From Actinomycetota bacterium (lineage in GTDB: Bacteria; Actinomycetota; CADDZG01; JAHWKV01): 64,000 bases of DNA. The DNA lies in the NCBI GenBank assembly GCA_030447305.1, contig JAUJPC010000003.1, forward strand, positions 62,001 through 126,000. The letters run 5' to 3'. Positions 24,016 to 32,737 of the stretch are shown piece after piece. The notes below the pieces were generated by a model. That model worked only from the letters and a program-made list of their open reading frames with translations. It did no database searches and was not told the origin of the DNA. The position numbers and the translations under genes are program-made. The number at the start of each line of letters is the position of its first letter. Positions within the stretch are counted from its first letter, which is position 1.

Positions 24016-25044
24016 TCAGTCAGCGCCCGGGCTCCAGCTGATGTCGGACTCGAGGATCGAATGAGACACGGTGTTGACTGCGTCGGAAAGGGCGGCCGCC
24101 AGCTCCTCGGGGCCCGATGTGACTACGACCGAAAGAGCGGTCGCCCGGGCGGCTTCGGAAAGGGCGGACTCCTTTGCCGGATCACTGCGATCGGTGAACA
24201 CCACAAACGTGATGTTCCCCGGCTCCTCCAGGCCCTCCAGCTCCCGCAGATGGGGAATCAGCTCATCCTCCTCGCAGAAGCTCACGAACGGTCCGGGGGC
24301 GGCTCCGGCGGCAGCCGCGGCCTCCGACACCGGGTATTCGCTGTTGCCCGAGCTGATCCAGGTGCCTGCGACGGCCACTTCAAAGAAGGGATTGAACCAC
24401 GGTGCCGACTCTGCGTGGCGGTGAAGGATCGTGGTGTCGTCCGGTAGCACCTGCCGGATTGCCGTTAGGGCCAGCATCTGCTCCGGCCACTGCCGGCCTG
24501 CTCGAGACAGGGCTGCGTCGCGCAGCTTCGTGGCGCGAGCCGGCGCGGTGCGCTCCTCAGGTCTAACCGAAGTCCTGTCCGCCACCCCCTTCAAGGGGTT
24601 GGGAGCCTTCAGAGCCTGCAGGATGCCCGCCAGAGCTGCTTTGGCATCGGCCGGTATGCCGAGACGACTCGGGTACTTGCGACCAATCTGCTCCGGGTCA
24701 CTGTCGATCTGGATCATCTGGGCCGGCAGGTCCAGCTCGCCCTCCCCAGGGCCGGCTTCGAACCGGGTTCCAAGCGCAAAAACCGTGTCCGCAGACTCCA
24801 GGACCGTCCTGGCCTCCGGCTGGCCGAAGAGCGCTCCGGCCGCAAACTCCGAACGGTCGGGGATCGTCCCCTTGCCGTTCCAGGTGGTAATAACCGGAGC
24901 GTCCAGCATCTCGGCGATCAGAGCCAGCTCGCTTTCCGCGCCGGCTCTGGCCACCCCTCCGCCGGCAAGGATTACCGGACGCGCCGAGAGCCTGAGGAGG
25001 AAGGCCGCCTGGGTCAGCTCCTGCGGATCGGGGTCCTGGGCCAA
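24016..25044 (-). CDS. Degenerate thiamine-diphosphate enzyme, lacking the PYR domain
   Basis: This encodes 342 residues. Residues 8-155 match the central domain of acetolactate-synthase-type enzymes (ARPVILAGGGVARAGA, APVITTWNGKGTIPD, QMIQIDSDPEQIGRKYP). Residues 185-342 look like the remains of the thiamine-diphosphate domain, but the GDG motif is replaced by FCEEDEL. The N-terminal pyrimidine-binding domain with the catalytic Glu is missing, and the gene upstream does not supply it. It is therefore unlikely to be a working decarboxylase or synthase. The start is TTG without a clear ribosome binding site. Confidence 0.7.
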   Translation of the reverse strand: MAQDPDPQELTQAAFLLRLSARPVILAGGGVARAGAESELALIAEMLDAPVITTWNGKGTIPDRSEFAAGALFGQPEARTVLESADTVFALGTRFEAGPGEGELDLPAQMIQIDSDPEQIGRKYPSRLGIPADAKAALAGILQALKAPNPLKGVADRTSVRPEERTAPARATKLRDAALSRAGRQWPEQMLALTAIRQVLPDDTTILHRHAESAPWFNPFFEVAVAGTWISSGNSEYPVSEAAAAAGAAPGPFVSFCEEDELIPHLRELEGLEEPGNITFVVFTDRSDPAKESALSEAARATALSVVVTSGPEELAAALSDAVNTVSHSILESDISWSPGAD

Positions 25045-25066
25045 GTCGGACTGCGTCGAAGCCGGC

Positions 25067-26035
25067 TCAGGCTTCGGGAAGCAGCTCCAGGATCACGGCG
25101 TCACGCATCCAGCTTTGAATGGTGTCCGCTGCGTTACCTCTCACCGACTGACGCTTGGCCACGAGCTGCTGGGCGATCTGTTCGAACTCCTCGCGGTCGG
25201 CAGCAGTGATGGCACGGACCTTCGCGTCGAACTCCACCATCGTGGCGTCCCGGCCCTTCCAGCGGGTAATGACGTGCGCCCGGCGGGCATCTGCGGCGTA
25301 GGGAATTCTCTGCTCCGGCTCGCCCGACAGGACGAAGAGCCGCTTGTCCTTGGTGTAAAGGAACCAGCACGCAACCGGGCGGCCCCCGGGATCGGCGTCC
25401 ACGCTGACCCACATGATGTCGGAGCGCTTGAGTCCCTCTTCGATCTTCGCCAGGTCCGGGCTGACTCTTGCGTCGACCGCCATGTCGTCCCAGCGGATCG
25501 ACGGGTCCGTGACATAGCCGAACTGCGACCACTCCATCTCAACCGCCCGCAGACAGTAGAAGGAGGTGTAGTTGAAGAACTCGTCGATCGCTTCCTGGGG
25601 GTCATCGAAATCCTCGTAGCGGATCGTTTCCTCGTCGGCCACCAGCCCCGCCTGTACTCGTTCGGCGGTGATGGCTCTGGAGGTCTCCAGCGCCTGGGGA
25701 GACGAGAATTTGTCGTCGGGGCGCTCGGCGCCGGTTCCCCGGGATTTGTGAGGCTTCCTACGAAACGCGATCACGTAACTGGGCTGGTCGGGAGAGATGT
25801 AGCCCTCCGACCAGAAGCTGCCGTCCTTCAGGGTCGCCTTCAAAACGATGGTGCGGCGCTGGTAGGTCAGGCGGAAGCCGGTCCAGTGGGCTTTAAATGT
25901 GCGGGTGACTCCTGCGGCCAGGGAAATCTCAAGAGTTCCTCCGGCGCCGACGCCGCTGGCGATCCCGTAATCGGCGATACGATTGGCGAGCTGGGCCTTG
26001 AGTTCCTGAATGGTTATTTTCTGGGTCTTGAGCAT
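25067..26035 (-). CDS. Hypothetical protein with pyridoxamine-oxidase-like C-terminal domain
   Basis: This encodes 322 residues starting MLKTQKITIQ. The first 100 residues are beta-rich with no known motif. Residues 200-300 (IMWVSVDADPGGRPVACW, KRLFVLSGEPEQRIPY, AHVITRWKGRD) resemble the split-barrel fold of pyridoxamine 5'-phosphate oxidase-like flavoproteins. No metal or nucleotide motif is apparent. Its -10 box TATAAT lies seven bases before the ATG, so the message is probably leaderless. The degenerate thiamine enzyme follows in the same direction. Confidence 0.6.
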   Translation of the reverse strand: MLKTQKITIQELKAQLANRIADYGIASGVGAGGTLEISLAAGVTRTFKAHWTGFRLTYQRRTIVLKATLKDGSFWSEGYISPDQPSYVIAFRRKPHKSRGTGAERPDDKFSSPQALETSRAITAERVQAGLVADEETIRYEDFDDPQEAIDEFFNYTSFYCLRAVEMEWSQFGYVTDPSIRWDDMAVDARVSPDLAKIEEGLKRSDIMWVSVDADPGGRPVACWFLYTKDKRLFVLSGEPEQRIPYAADARRAHVITRWKGRDATMVEFDAKVRAITAADREEFEQIAQQLVAKRQSVRGNAADTIQSWMRDAVILELLPEA

Positions 26036-26042
26036 GGTCGTC

Positions 26043-26048
26043 ATTATA
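26043..26048 (-). promoter_or_regulatory. Consensus -10 box, leaderless promoter
   Basis: A perfect TATAAT on the minus strand, then seven bases, then the ATG at 26035. It overlaps the first base of the divergent nfeD-type start codon. No strong -35 is evident. Confidence 0.55.
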
Positions 26049-27454
26049 TGGAGAGTTCCGGAGGCTCGTTGCTCGGCGCACTGAGATCCCGTCTTGGGTC
26101 GCTTCTCTGGTTGTCGCTTGTGCTCCTGGGCGCACTCGGCCTTGCGTTGCCCGGGGGTGCCTCCGCGAGCCCGGCAGCCCCTTCGCCACGAGTTAATACC
26201 GCTGACTACGTCGAGGTCACCGGGTTTTTCGACTCCTCGACGAGCAGCTTCCTGCTCCGCCAGATCGCGTCTTCTCAGGATGCGAGCTCCGCCGTTCTCA
26301 TCGTTCGACTGGATTCTCCCGGAGCGCTCGATGCTTCGATCGGTCCTGTTCTTCATGCCATGACCGAATCCAGTGTGCCGGTCATCGTTTGGATTGCCCC
26401 CGGTAATGCTCAGGCCGGTTCGGCCGCTGCAGCCCTGGCCTTGGCGGCCCACCGGGCTGTGATGGCCCCTCATGCGACCATCGGCCCCGCCCAACCTCTG
26501 GATCTGCGGAACTTCGAGGGGGCCGGCGCCGGCGACGACGGTTCCACCCGTTCTGCCGTCCAGGACATCGCACGGGACCGCAACCGGTTCCTGCGGGATG
26601 ATGCAGTCGACCGCCTGCTCTCGGTACAGGTGCCGGCGGAAGAAGCGCTGGAAGCGGGTTTGATCGACGGCATCGAGCCCACGGTCCAGGAGCTGCTGCT
26701 GTCCATAAAAGGCTTGAAGTTGGATGTCGCTGGCGGGGAAGTCACGCTGCCCACCGATCCGCTCACGCTACGTTTTGTGAAGATGTCGCTCCTGGAGCGG
26801 CTAACCCACGGTGCCATGCGGCCGGACTTTGCCTATCTTCTCCTGCTGATCGGCCTCTTCGGGCTGATCTTCGAGCTCTACAACCCCGGACTCGGCGCGG
26901 GTGGTCTGGCCGCCACAGTGGCTTTGGGCTTCAGCTTCCACGCGTTCGGTGCTTTGCCGGTCTCCTGGCTCGCCGTGGCCGCCCTGTTGCTGTCCTTATT
27001 TCTGCTGACGGCGGATCTGAGCGGAGCACGGCTGGGCGCCTTATCGATCCTGGGAACGGTGTCTTTGGTCGCCGGCACGGTGTTCCTTTACTCAGGTGCC
27101 CATCCGGCCATTCGGCTCAGCTGGTGGGCGGCCATCGGCGGAGTCGTGATGACCATGCTCTTCTTCGTGTCGGTTATGACCTCGGCGATTCGGGCTCGCA
27201 CCGCCAAGCCCCTGCCGGGGGCCGAGGGCATCCTGGAAGCGGTCGGAGTGGCCCGCACCGACATCGCCCCCGACGGCCAGGTGATGGCCCGGGGGACCCT
27301 ATGGAGAGCCCGGACGCTGGGCGCAGCGATCGCCCAGGGGACTGCCGTCAAGGTCAAGGGCGTCTCCGGCCTGATGCTGATGGTGGAGCCGACGAACGAA
27401 AACCCGGCGCCGTCCGATGTCGACGCGCTGGCCGAGGCTGAGAGCGAGACTTAG
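26048..27454 (+). CDS. NfeD/ClpP-class membrane protein
   Basis: This encodes 468 residues: a signal peptide (about 1-40), a ClpP-class protease-like domain (about 50-230), several transmembrane helices (about 265-390) and a C-terminal OB-fold domain (about 395-460). The probable nucleophile lies in AQAGSAAAAL. The Lys that completes the Ser/Lys dyad in NfeD proteases seems to be replaced by Asp in RDDAVDRLL. Full-length NfeD proteins act with stomatins in membrane quality control. None is seen here. It starts three bases from the divergent gene and has no visible ribosome binding site. Confidence 0.85.
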   Translation: MESSGGSLLGALRSRLGSLLWLSLVLLGALGLALPGGASASPAAPSPRVNTADYVEVTGFFDSSTSSFLLRQIASSQDASSAVLIVRLDSPGALDASIGPVLHAMTESSVPVIVWIAPGNAQAGSAAAALALAAHRAVMAPHATIGPAQPLDLRNFEGAGAGDDGSTRSAVQDIARDRNRFLRDDAVDRLLSVQVPAEEALEAGLIDGIEPTVQELLLSIKGLKLDVAGGEVTLPTDPLTLRFVKMSLLERLTHGAMRPDFAYLLLLIGLFGLIFELYNPGLGAGGLAATVALGFSFHAFGALPVSWLAVAALLLSLFLLTADLSGARLGALSILGTVSLVAGTVFLYSGAHPAIRLSWWAAIGGVVMTMLFFVSVMTSAIRARTAKPLPGAEGILEAVGVARTDIAPDGQVMARGTLWRARTLGAAIAQGTAVKVKGVSGLMLMVEPTNENPAPSDVDALAEAESET

Positions 27455-27461
27455 GCCGGTC

Positions 27462-29291
27462 TCATGCCTTCGGGCCCAACCGCCTGAGGTCTCCTTGCCG
27501 GGTGGTGAAGCCCGAGCGGTCCAGGTACTCCAGGAGCGGCACGGCGTACTTTCGAGTGGTTCCCACCAGGTCGCGGAACTGGGCGACGGTGAACGGACCT
27601 TTCTCGGAGATAAAGGTCCGCAGGGAGTCCCTCACCTGTTGCATCCGCTCGGCCGTGTAGACGAAGTCGGGACTGACCTGCACCAGGTCGCCCGACCTGA
27701 CCATCGCCCGAACCATGTCGGCCCCGTAGCTCGCTCCGAGCTGAGCCACCGTCGGGGGAGAAGCACCGGAGTTGTTCAGCTCCTGGAGGATCTTCTCCCG
27801 TTCCGGCGCAAGGATCATCGGCTTGAAGTCGGGGCTCCGCACGACCGCCCCGTCGGCGACCGCCATCTTTCGGAGGTCCAGCTCCTCGACCAGCTCGTCC
27901 ACGAAGCGGTGATCGAGCCGCAGGGCCGACCTCAGTGTCGTCAGCGGCAGCCCGGGGTCCAGTGGGTGGGATGCCTGGTACGTCTGCACATGGGACATCA
28001 CCTGGCTCCCGATGCGCTCGAACGCTTCCTGTGACACAACGAAGTTGGGCAGATTCACAACCGGAAGGTCCGTCGCGGCCTTCGCAGTGATCCCCGTGTT
28101 TGCGAATACCTCGTCTCTGGGCAGGAAGCCGGACTCGTTGAGGAGGACCATCAGGTAGTCCTCGCGGTTTGCGACGGTCATTCGGGCACGGGCGGCCGTC
28201 ACCGCCGTGTCGCCACGGAACTTGCCGGGATGGGGCTCAAGGACCACGCCCCCGCCGACCGTCTGCCGCCGTCCGGAGTCCCGCATGATGAACCGGTCGG
28301 AGAAGTCGAGCACGGTCGGCTTGGCCAGCCGGATGGCCGCCAGACCGGCCTCCCCGGTGCCTGCGGGCTCCTGAAGGAACCTCAGGGTCGCGTCGATCTC
28401 AACCGAGCCGACATGAAACTTGTACGCTCCCCGCTCCTGGGGGACATGGTCCAGATGCGGCAAAAAGCTGATGGAAGCCAGCAGCTTGTCGGTGGTGCGC
28501 CACTCGCCGACGCCGCCGAGCGAGTGCCCCCTGCTCAACGCCTTCGGGTCGGCTCCCACCAGGTTCAGGGCCGTCCGGTTGCCCGGGCCGAGGCGGGCCC
28601 ACTGCGTGCGATGGGACTGGATGTTCCTCACCCGGGCTCGAACCTCGCCGGGAAGTATCTCCACCGGCTGGTCCACCGCGAGGTGGCCGCCGCTCAGCGT
28701 GCCGGTCACCACGGTGCCGGACCCCTTGATGGTGAAAACGCGGTCAATCCACAGGCGGGCTCGCCCGAGGTCCGGCGGGTCGGGCGTGCTTGCGACCAGG
28801 TCGTCGATGGCGCCCACCAGGTCCGCCATGCCCTGCCCGGTGGTGGCGGACACGCCCAGGATCGGGGAACCGGCGAGGGAGGTGCCCTTGATCTTCGATT
28901 CAACCACCCGCCGCACCTCTTCCAGCTCGTCTTCCCCGACCGTGTCGGTCTTGGTGATGACTACGATGGCTGCCGAGATTTCGAGCATGTGAAGTATGTC
29001 CAGGTGTTCCTGGGACTGGGGCTTCCATCCCTCGTTGGCGGCGACGATGAACAGGTTGAGGTTGATCGCACCGGCGCCGGCGAGCATGTTCTTGATGAAC
29101 CTCTCGTGGCCCGGTACGTCGACGATCCCGACCTCTCGGCCCCTCGGCGTGGTGAACCAGGCGAAACCGAGGTCGATGGTGAGGCCTCGGCGCTTCTCCT
29201 CCTCCAGCCGATCGGGGTCGATGCCGGTGAGGGCGTTTACCAGCGTGCTTTTTCCGTGGTCAACGTGGCCTGCGGTGCCGATTACCGGCAT
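27462..29291 (-). CDS. selB: Selenocysteine-specific elongation factor SelB
   Basis: This encodes 609 residues. The GTPase domain begins with TAGHVDHGKSTL and has DVPGHE and TKTD. EF-Tu-like domains 2 and 3 follow, and the last 200 residues form winged-helix repeats that in SelB proteins bind the SECIS hairpin. It carries Sec-tRNA to in-frame UGA codons. It ends seven bases from the convergent nfeD-type gene and lies 19 bases downstream of selA, so the two form an operon. A likely target gene is at 50069-50242. Confidence 0.96.
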   Translation of the reverse strand: MPVIGTAGHVDHGKSTLVNALTGIDPDRLEEEKRRGLTIDLGFAWFTTPRGREVGIVDVPGHERFIKNMLAGAGAINLNLFIVAANEGWKPQSQEHLDILHMLEISAAIVVITKTDTVGEDELEEVRRVVESKIKGTSLAGSPILGVSATTGQGMADLVGAIDDLVASTPDPPDLGRARLWIDRVFTIKGSGTVVTGTLSGGHLAVDQPVEILPGEVRARVRNIQSHRTQWARLGPGNRTALNLVGADPKALSRGHSLGGVGEWRTTDKLLASISFLPHLDHVPQERGAYKFHVGSVEIDATLRFLQEPAGTGEAGLAAIRLAKPTVLDFSDRFIMRDSGRRQTVGGGVVLEPHPGKFRGDTAVTAARARMTVANREDYLMVLLNESGFLPRDEVFANTGITAKAATDLPVVNLPNFVVSQEAFERIGSQVMSHVQTYQASHPLDPGLPLTTLRSALRLDHRFVDELVEELDLRKMAVADGAVVRSPDFKPMILAPEREKILQELNNSGASPPTVAQLGASYGADMVRAMVRSGDLVQVSPDFVYTAERMQQVRDSLRTFISEKGPFTVAQFRDLVGTTRKYAVPLLEYLDRSGFTTRQGDLRRLGPKA

Positions 29292-29310
29292 CTGGTACTC
29301 ACGAAGGCTT

Positions 29311-30705
29311 CTACGCCTTTTTCAATGCGTCGCCGAGCGCGGCGGCCACGGCTGAGTCGTCGTCCGGGTGGACGGTGCGCAGGTCGAGGATCAGGCCGCC
29401 GTCCTCGATCCGGGCCACCACGTGCGGGTCATGGATCAGCAGGGCGCCCGCAAGCGCCTGGGCTCCTCCGGCTACCGGCCGTATCCGAAGCAGTGCGGTT
29501 GGGATCCGGCTGCTGGGAACGGAGCCGCCGCCGGTGGTCGAAAAGCCGGGTACTACCTCGACCGCCGCGTCGGTTTCCGGCAGTCCGGCCGCCAGGGATT
29601 GGGCGCGGGCCTGCACCTCATCGGCGGACATCAAGGCCATTCGCCAAAACGGGATCCGGATAATCTCGCCGTTCATGTAGGCGGCAAGGGTGGAATCGAG
29701 CGCCGAGAGGGTGGTCTTGTCGGTCCGGAACGCCCGGAGCAGCGGACTTCGGCGCAGCTTGGCGATGCTCTCGGCGCGCCCAACGAGGATGCCGGCCTGG
29801 GGGCCTCCCAGCAGCTTGTCTCCGGAGAAGGTGACGATGTCGGCGCCCTCCTCCACTGCCTCCACAACCGCCGGTTCTTTGCCCAGCCACGACGGCACCC
29901 TGCCGATCAGCTGCCGGGAGACCAGGCCGCTGCCGATGTCGGAGATCAACGGAATGCCGTGCGAGTGGGCCAGCTCGGCAAGCTCGCCGCCGGATACGGA
30001 GGCAGTAAAACCCGTGACCTCGTAGTTGGAGGGGTGAACCTTGAGAATGGCGCCGGTCTGCGGGCCGATGGCATTGACGTAGTCCTTCAAGTGGGTGCGG
30101 TTGGTGGTCCCGACCTCGCGCATGATCGCCCCCGACTCCGCCATAATCTCAGGGATCCGGAACTCGCCGCCGATCTCGATCAGCTCGCCCCGGGAGATGA
30201 TGGCTTCCTTTCCACGGGCCAGGGCTGCCAGGGCCAGAAGGACGGCGGCGGCGTTGTTGTTGACCACCAGTGCCGACTCCGCCCTGGTCAGCGACGCCAG
30301 CATCTCGGCAGAGTGCTCGTAGCGGCTGCCCCGCTTTCCCTTCGTGAGGTCGAACTCCAGGTTGGAGTACCCGGCGCCGACCTCCTGGATGGCGGTCAGA
30401 GCATCCTCCGACAGCGGCGCCCGGCCGAGGTTCGTGTGTAGGAGCACGCCGGTGGCATTGACCAGCGGGCGAAGGCGCCGCTTGCGCTGGGCGTCTAGGA
30501 TGCCGGTGGCCGTGTCGACCAGCTCATCAAAGGAGGGTGCCTGGTGCCCGGCCAATATGGCCTCGGTGGCCTGGGCGATGGCTTTGCGGGCGGCCGCCAC
30601 CCGCAGTGTGGGGAGCGCCGCCTGGGGGAGAGCTCCGCTCAGCCGGTCGACTTGCGGAATGCTTCGCAGCTCCGAAGCTCGTTCGGCGGCCGTCGTCTTC
30701 GCCAT
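29311..30705 (-). CDS. selA: L-seryl-tRNA(Sec) selenium transferase SelA
   Basis: This encodes 464 residues of the pyridoxal-phosphate decamer enzyme that turns Ser-tRNA(Sec) into Sec-tRNA(Sec) using selenophosphate. NATGVLLHTNLGRAPLS (about 84-100) and the Schiff-base Lys in SGDKLLGGPQ (about 280) are diagnostic. ATG 30705 is preferred to an upstream ATG because the family begins here and TACAAT lies six bases in front. selD and a tRNA-Sec gene are not in the window. Confidence 0.96.
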   Translation of the reverse strand: MAKTTAAERASELRSIPQVDRLSGALPQAALPTLRVAAARKAIAQATEAILAGHQAPSFDELVDTATGILDAQRKRRLRPLVNATGVLLHTNLGRAPLSEDALTAIQEVGAGYSNLEFDLTKGKRGSRYEHSAEMLASLTRAESALVVNNNAAAVLLALAALARGKEAIISRGELIEIGGEFRIPEIMAESGAIMREVGTTNRTHLKDYVNAIGPQTGAILKVHPSNYEVTGFTASVSGGELAELAHSHGIPLISDIGSGLVSRQLIGRVPSWLGKEPAVVEAVEEGADIVTFSGDKLLGGPQAGILVGRAESIAKLRRSPLLRAFRTDKTTLSALDSTLAAYMNGEIIRIPFWRMALMSADEVQARAQSLAAGLPETDAAVEVVPGFSTTGGGSVPSSRIPTALLRIRPVAGGAQALAGALLIHDPHVVARIEDGGLILDLRTVHPDDDSAVAAALGDALKKA

Positions 30706-30711
30706 TCGATC

Positions 30712-30717
30712 ATTGTA
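30712..30717 (-). promoter_or_regulatory. -10 box for leaderless selA
   Basis: TACAAT on the minus strand is separated by six bases (GATCGA) from the selA ATG, placing the transcription start at the initiation codon. A weak TTAATC lies at the -35 distance. Confidence 0.5.
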
Positions 30718-30802
30718 GTTGTGCTGCAGATATCCGATTAACCGCCCGGTTCGGGAAATCACAAAGGCCTCCCAAGGGGACGGAAAGCCCTTGGAACTGC
30801 AG

Positions 30803-30831
30803 CCGGTTCCGGCCCATGGGGCCGGAACCGG
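30803..30831. terminator. Perfect 13-bp inverted repeat
   Basis: CCGGTTCCGGCCC is followed by a three-base loop (ATG) and its exact complement. It lies just beyond the stop of the small hydrophobic frame at 30840 and upstream of selA. It probably ends the pilin transcript. There is no T-run on either side. Confidence 0.5.
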
Positions 30832-30839
30832 TGATTGAG

Positions 30840-30980
30840 CTATCCCAGCGGCCCGGTGAACGCCTCAACGATCGAGATGATCGCTGGTCCGATGATGATG
30901 ACCATAAGCGCCGGGAAGATGAGCAGAAGCAAAGGGAATGCCGCCATCGCCAGCGGTATGAGGGTTGCCACCGGCAGCAA
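30840..30980 (-). CDS. Short hydrophobic protein or TadC-like remnant
   Basis: Directly after the pilin gene, this frame encodes about 46 residues: LLPVATLIPLAMAAF, then a long hydrophobic run and IIGPAIISIVEAF. It resembles the last transmembrane segment of TadC-type pilus platform proteins (FPALMVIIIGPAI). A TTG at 30980 is the first usable start and lacks a good ribosome binding site. It may be a true small membrane protein or a leftover of a tad locus. No other tad gene is in the window. Confidence 0.4.
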   Translation of the reverse strand: MLPVATLIPLAMAAFPLLLLIFPALMVIIIGPAIISIVEAFTGPLG

Positions 30981-31020
30981 CGGGCGGCCGTCTATCCGGA
31001 ACGCTGGAATCAGAGGCGAC

Positions 31021-31206
31021 CTAGGGAAGGGCGTTCTTGATGTTGGTGAAGAGAGTGTCCAGCTTGGTGCCCAGAAGCCCCACGGTGACGATGATGGCCA
31101 CTGCGATCAGCCCGACCAGCAGGCCATACTCAACTGCAGCGGCGCCGTCCTCACGGTCCTTCAGGGAGCCGAGAACGTACTGAATCCAAAGCTGCATTGC
31201 AACCAT
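31021..31206 (-). CDS. Flp/Fap family pilin precursor
   Basis: This encodes 61 residues: a leader, then GAAAVEYGLLVGLIA with the conserved Glu, Tyr and hydrophobic helix of Flp type IVb pilins, and a short C-terminus ending KNALP. Prepilin peptidase would cut before the hydrophobic stretch. The ATG at 31206 is preceded by GAAAGGAAG. No prepilin peptidase or secretion ATPase is nearby, so assembly genes must lie elsewhere. Confidence 0.88.
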   Translation of the reverse strand: MVAMQLWIQYVLGSLKDREDGAAAVEYGLLVGLIAVAIIVTVGLLGTKLDTLFTNIKNALP

Positions 31207-31488
31207 GTTGCACTTCCTTTCGTTAGGTGCTGCCTTTGACTGGTTCGAAACTTTCTGCGGGAAGATTTCTCGGTGATTTCTAGAGGAACTTCCGGTGCGA
31301 CGCCTTAGATATCGGCAGGTCCGCAATTTTTTTTAGGAATTTCCCCAGGTATATCCCGGTGGTCTACCGTCGCCTGCTGCGGGTGGCGCGCCTTCGTCGC
31401 AGCGTTACGGCTTGAGCCGGAACCAGTAGTGCGTGAGGGCCAATAGACTGGCCGTTCGGACCTATTTCAGGATCAGGAGCTTCTACCC

Positions 31489-32004
31489 ATGGCTAAAACG
31501 GCGACTTTCGTAACCAGCAAGGGAAACATCAAGGTGCAGCTGCTGCCGGAGCATGCTCCGAAGACCGTCGACAACTTCATCGGTCTCGCGACCGGGACCA
31601 AGGAGTGGACCCACCCCCAGACCGGCCAGAAACACAGCGGGGAGTCGCTCTATGCCGGCACGATCTTTCACCGGGTGATTCCCAACTTCATGATCCAGGG
31701 TGGTGACCCTCTGGGAACGGGCACCGGCGGGCCCGGCTACAAGTTTGAGGACGAGGTCAGCGGCGGCCCGTCCTTCGACGGCCCTGGCTACCTGGCCATG
31801 GCGAACTCCGGTCCGGGAACCAATGGGAGCCAGTTCTTCATCACGGTGGGGAACACATCGTGGCTTACCGGCAAGCACACCATCTTCGGCAAGGTTGTGG
31901 AGGGCCAGGACGTCGCGAACGAGATCTCCCGGGTTGCCACCCGTGCGGGCGACCGGCCCTTCGTCGACGTAGTTCTCGAGGAAGTGAAGATAGAGGACGA
32001 ATAG
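31489..32004 (+). CDS. Cyclophilin-type peptidylprolyl isomerase
   Basis: This encodes 171 residues with the cyclophilin core: FHRVIPNFMIQGG (Arg and Phe of the active site), GSQFFITV and the KHTIFGKV motif. There is no signal peptide, so it is a cytosolic proline isomerase. The ATG follows AGGAG at a suitable distance. It converges with the inositol phosphatase gene five bases away. Confidence 0.94.
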   Translation: MAKTATFVTSKGNIKVQLLPEHAPKTVDNFIGLATGTKEWTHPQTGQKHSGESLYAGTIFHRVIPNFMIQGGDPLGTGTGGPGYKFEDEVSGGPSFDGPGYLAMANSGPGTNGSQFFITVGNTSWLTGKHTIFGKVVEGQDVANEISRVATRAGDRPFVDVVLEEVKIEDE

Positions 32005-32009
32005 TCCAC

Positions 32010-32735
32010 CTATCGGGGTAACACCAGCTCCTCCAGCTTCTCCAGCAGCTCCTGAGTCCCCGCCGCCACGGTGATGGGGCCGCGGGTACGCGCAATTCCG
32101 CCGGCATCGTTGACCAGGGCGACGCCGGCGCTGATGTCCCAATGCTTCACGCCCTCTTCGTAGAACCCGTCCAGCCGCCCGCACGCCACCCAGGCGAGGT
32201 CGAGCGCACATGAGCCCACTCGCCGAATGTCTCGCACCATCGGCAACAGGTTCGCCACGGTCCTGGCTTGCCGGAATCGGGTCTCTGCCGAGTACGCAAA
32301 CCCGGTGCCGATAAGCGAGTCCGCCAGGTCGGTCTTGCGGCTCGGGGTGAAGATAGACGGATCGGAGAATGTCTCTGAGCGACTCGGATCGTGGATGACG
32401 CCGAGCCGTTCGGCACCTTCAATGCCGATCGACACGCACCAGTGGGGAAAGCCGTATACGTAGTTGACCGTCCCGTCCAGTGGGTCGATGACCCACTCAA
32501 TGCCGCTGGTACCGCGGTTTCCCGAACCCTCCTCGGCCACGATGGAGTCGTCGGGACGCAGCTTCCTGAGCTTGTCGAAAATGTGCCGTTCCGCGGCCTT
32601 GTCGGCCTCGGTCACCGGGTCGGTGGGTGACGACTTCGAGGAGCTCCGCCCTCCAGTGCCCATGCGCAGCAAGATCTCCCCGGCTTCGGTTGCGAGCTCG
32701 ACCGCGAGCGAGCGCAGTTCCTCGGTAAGACCCAC
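32010..32735 (-). CDS. Inositol monophosphatase family protein
   Basis: This encodes 241 residues with the metal-binding motifs EEGSG (about 70), DPLDGTVNYVYG (about 85-96) and WDISAG (about 198). The enzyme removes phosphate from inositol 1-phosphate or related sugar phosphates or nucleotides with Mg2+. The start is GTG at 32735, two bases after the yjbQ stop, which fits translational coupling. Longer upstream frames overlap yjbQ and are not conserved. Confidence 0.92.
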   Translation of the reverse strand: MGLTEELRSLAVELATEAGEILLRMGTGGRSSSKSSPTDPVTEADKAAERHIFDKLRKLRPDDSIVAEEGSGNRGTSGIEWVIDPLDGTVNYVYGFPHWCVSIGIEGAERLGVIHDPSRSETFSDPSIFTPSRKTDLADSLIGTGFAYSAETRFRQARTVANLLPMVRDIRRVGSCALDLAWVACGRLDGFYEEGVKHWDISAGVALVNDAGGIARTRGPITVAAGTQELLEKLEELVLPR

Positions 32736-32737
32736 CT

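Noticed and set aside
30773-30835. tRNA-Sec gene beside selA
   Set aside because: The hairpin there is a simple 13-bp inverted repeat. No cloverleaf with an 8-bp acceptor and TCA anticodon could be drawn.
31207-31488. Possible riboswitch between the pilin and cyclophilin genes
   Set aside because: The region is AT-richer and contains short hairpins, but no conserved aptamer core (c-di-GMP, cobalamin or others) could be matched.
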